Source: Pseudopedobacter sp045629485 (GTDB lineage Bacteria; Bacteroidota; Bacteroidia; Sphingobacteriales; Sphingobacteriaceae). From it: a DNA stretch of 13,896 bases. The stretch lies in the NCBI GenBank assembly GCA_045629485.1, contig JAZQRF010000059.1, positions 1 through 13,896 on the forward strand. Direction: 5' to 3'. This document shows positions 13,049-13,896 of the stretch, in pieces. Under the pieces are notes generated by a model that was not told the DNA's origin, ran no database searches, and was given only the letters and a program-made list of their open reading frames with translations. The position numbers were made by a program, and so were the translations under genes. Position 1 is the stretch's first letter; every line of letters starts with the position of its first letter.

Positions 13049-13896
13049 TTATTTGTTTGCTAAACCTAAATTGTACAAGGCTCTGATATGAGCATCTGGT
13101 AAAGCAGAGTTAAACACTCTTATTTCATCAATATTACCAGTCATTGGGGCAAACTCCGTATTAGCATCTACAGTTTTGCCAGGAATAGTATTGTAATTTG
13201 CGCCTATAATTACTTCGGAAGGCTCGTAAGATTTAAATAGACTATTCCCTGTACCTCTTGATGAATAAGATCCAATGTTTCTTCCATCTGCCCAAATATT
13301 GAAGAAACCGGTGGTATGATTATAGGTTAGGAGCAAATGGGTCCACTTGTTTGCGCCAATTTTAGGCGATTTATAATCTTCTGTCCAGTTTGCATTTAGA
13401 TTATCTTGAGTTCCGCCATTTACAGCTGTAAATGTTGGATGGATGATTAAATTATCTAAATCGGAAGCAGGATTTGCCTGAGTTTCTAAAATAAAGTTAA
13501 TGTTCCCGTTAAACATCGTTGGCCTTGCTAATTGGAAGATCATTGTTTTTTTGGATCCATTATTTAATATCTGAACCCATTGGCTTATTGTAAAGCTTTT
13601 TAAGGCGTCAGTTTTAAAAGCATCAAATTGTTTTGCGAAGTATAAATACCCTGCTTCTAATTTTAGAGCCTTACCCTTAACACCTCCATCTATTAAAGAT
13701 GAATTAGCGGAAGTAGTGGCTACAGAATTGCTTTTTAATTCGGTTGTATTTTCATCAAATGACCAGTAAGCCACTAAATTTTGAGGAAATATTTCGTCTG
13801 AGCTGGTATATCCGTCAATTTTTCCTTCATAATCCTTAGGGTTTACATCTGGTAAATTATTTGGATTTCCGTCTTTCTTACAAGCGGAAAATAGTG
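13049..13896 (-). CDS. LamG-domain surface lipoprotein (5' end outside window)
   Basis: The frame is open from the right edge to the TAA at 13049, giving the last 281 residues. A GTG at 13774 could look like a start, but the frame continues upstream through LFSACKKDGNPNNLPD, a lipobox plus CKKD, and DYEGKIDGYTSSDEIFPQNL, so the true start with the signal peptide lies just beyond the window. From VAYWSFDEN to the end is one concanavalin-like LamG domain (Laminin_G_3 type): DGGVKGKALKLEAGYLYFAK, FTISQWVQI, KWTHLLLTYNHTTGFFNIWADGR and GNIDEIRVFNSALPDAHIRALY. Such lipoproteins are frequent in Bacteroidota glycan-utilisation loci and probably sit on the cell surface to bind glycan. It is the first visible gene of the glucanase operon. 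It could be a glycan-binding accessory protein (SGBP); enzymatic activity is unlikely as no catalytic domain is visible. Confidence 0.85.
   Translation of the reverse strand, partial: LFSACKKDGNPNNLPDVNPKDYEGKIDGYTSSDEIFPQNLVAYWSFDENTTELKSNSVATTSANSSLIDGGVKGKALKLEAGYLYFAKQFDAFKTDALKSFTISQWVQILNNGSKKTMIFQLARPTMFNGNINFILETQANPASDLDNLIIHPTFTAVNGGTQDNLNANWTEDYKSPKIGANKWTHLLLTYNHTTGFFNIWADGRNIGSYSSRGTGNSLFKSYEPSEVIIGANYNTIPGKTVDANTEFAPMTGNIDEIRVFNSALPDAHIRALYNLGLANK

Noticed and set aside
13049..13774. Treating GTG at 13774 as the start of the LamG gene
   Set aside because: The frame is open to the window edge and contains a lipobox with CKKD upstream, so the gene is longer and truncated by the window.

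Overview
The window looks like chromosomal DNA of a Bacteroidota species, most likely a Sphingobacteriaceae member such as Pedobacter. The grounds are lipoprotein signals of the form (L)xxC followed by KKD, a Bacteroidota-type YebC starting MGRAFEFRK, a short-chain (SDR) threonine dehydrogenase, tandem GH144 glucanases, start codons without strong Shine-Dalgarno sequences, and AT-rich intergenic DNA full of dispersed repeats. No tRNA, rRNA or CRISPR array was seen.

Region 1 (1-2572) has an accessory character. It holds the N-terminal part of a tyrosine-recombinase-like protein running off the left edge, a small XRE-family regulator with a C-terminal coiled coil, and an uncharacterised gene that reads as one protein of about 321 residues only if a single-base frameshift near 1796-1802 is corrected. 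A 450-bp gene-free stretch follows, containing a TGTGGA palindrome/iteron-like cluster.

Region 2 (2573-5540, plus strand) holds housekeeping and unknown genes: SDR-type L-threonine 3-dehydrogenase, YebC, and an abutting pair made of a DUF2442-like 73-residue protein and a protein whose disordered tail carries five copies of a KPxGFKPRFKAG motif.

Region 3 (5541-7558) is repeat-rich. The same two-hairpin element lies directly after the stop codons of two convergent genes (the KPRFKAG protein and a secreted alpha/beta-hydrolase). Three copies of a longer 'CTCGGCTGCG ... TTGCCGCAAAGGCC' repeat and one short repeat with CGTCATTCCG/CGGGATGACG ends are also present.

Region 4 (7559-13896, minus strand) is the downstream half of a carbohydrate-utilisation operon, transcribed right to left: a LamG-domain lipoprotein (running off the right edge), a GH144 enzyme with an N-terminal Ig-like (Big_5-like) domain, a second GH144 enzyme starting 2 nt after it, and a BglX-like GH3 beta-glucosidase. 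All four carry lipoprotein signals. GH144 founders are endo-beta-1,2-glucanases and some Bacteroidota GH3 enzymes hydrolyse sophoro-oligosaccharides, so the predicted pathway is capture of beta-1,2-glucan, endo-cleavage to sophoro-oligosaccharides, then cleavage to glucose. Any SusC/SusD pair would lie beyond the right edge. Nothing here is clearly a new defence or mobile system; the strongest leads are the 3'-end element, the KPRFKAG repeat protein, and the duplicated, divergent GH144 pair.
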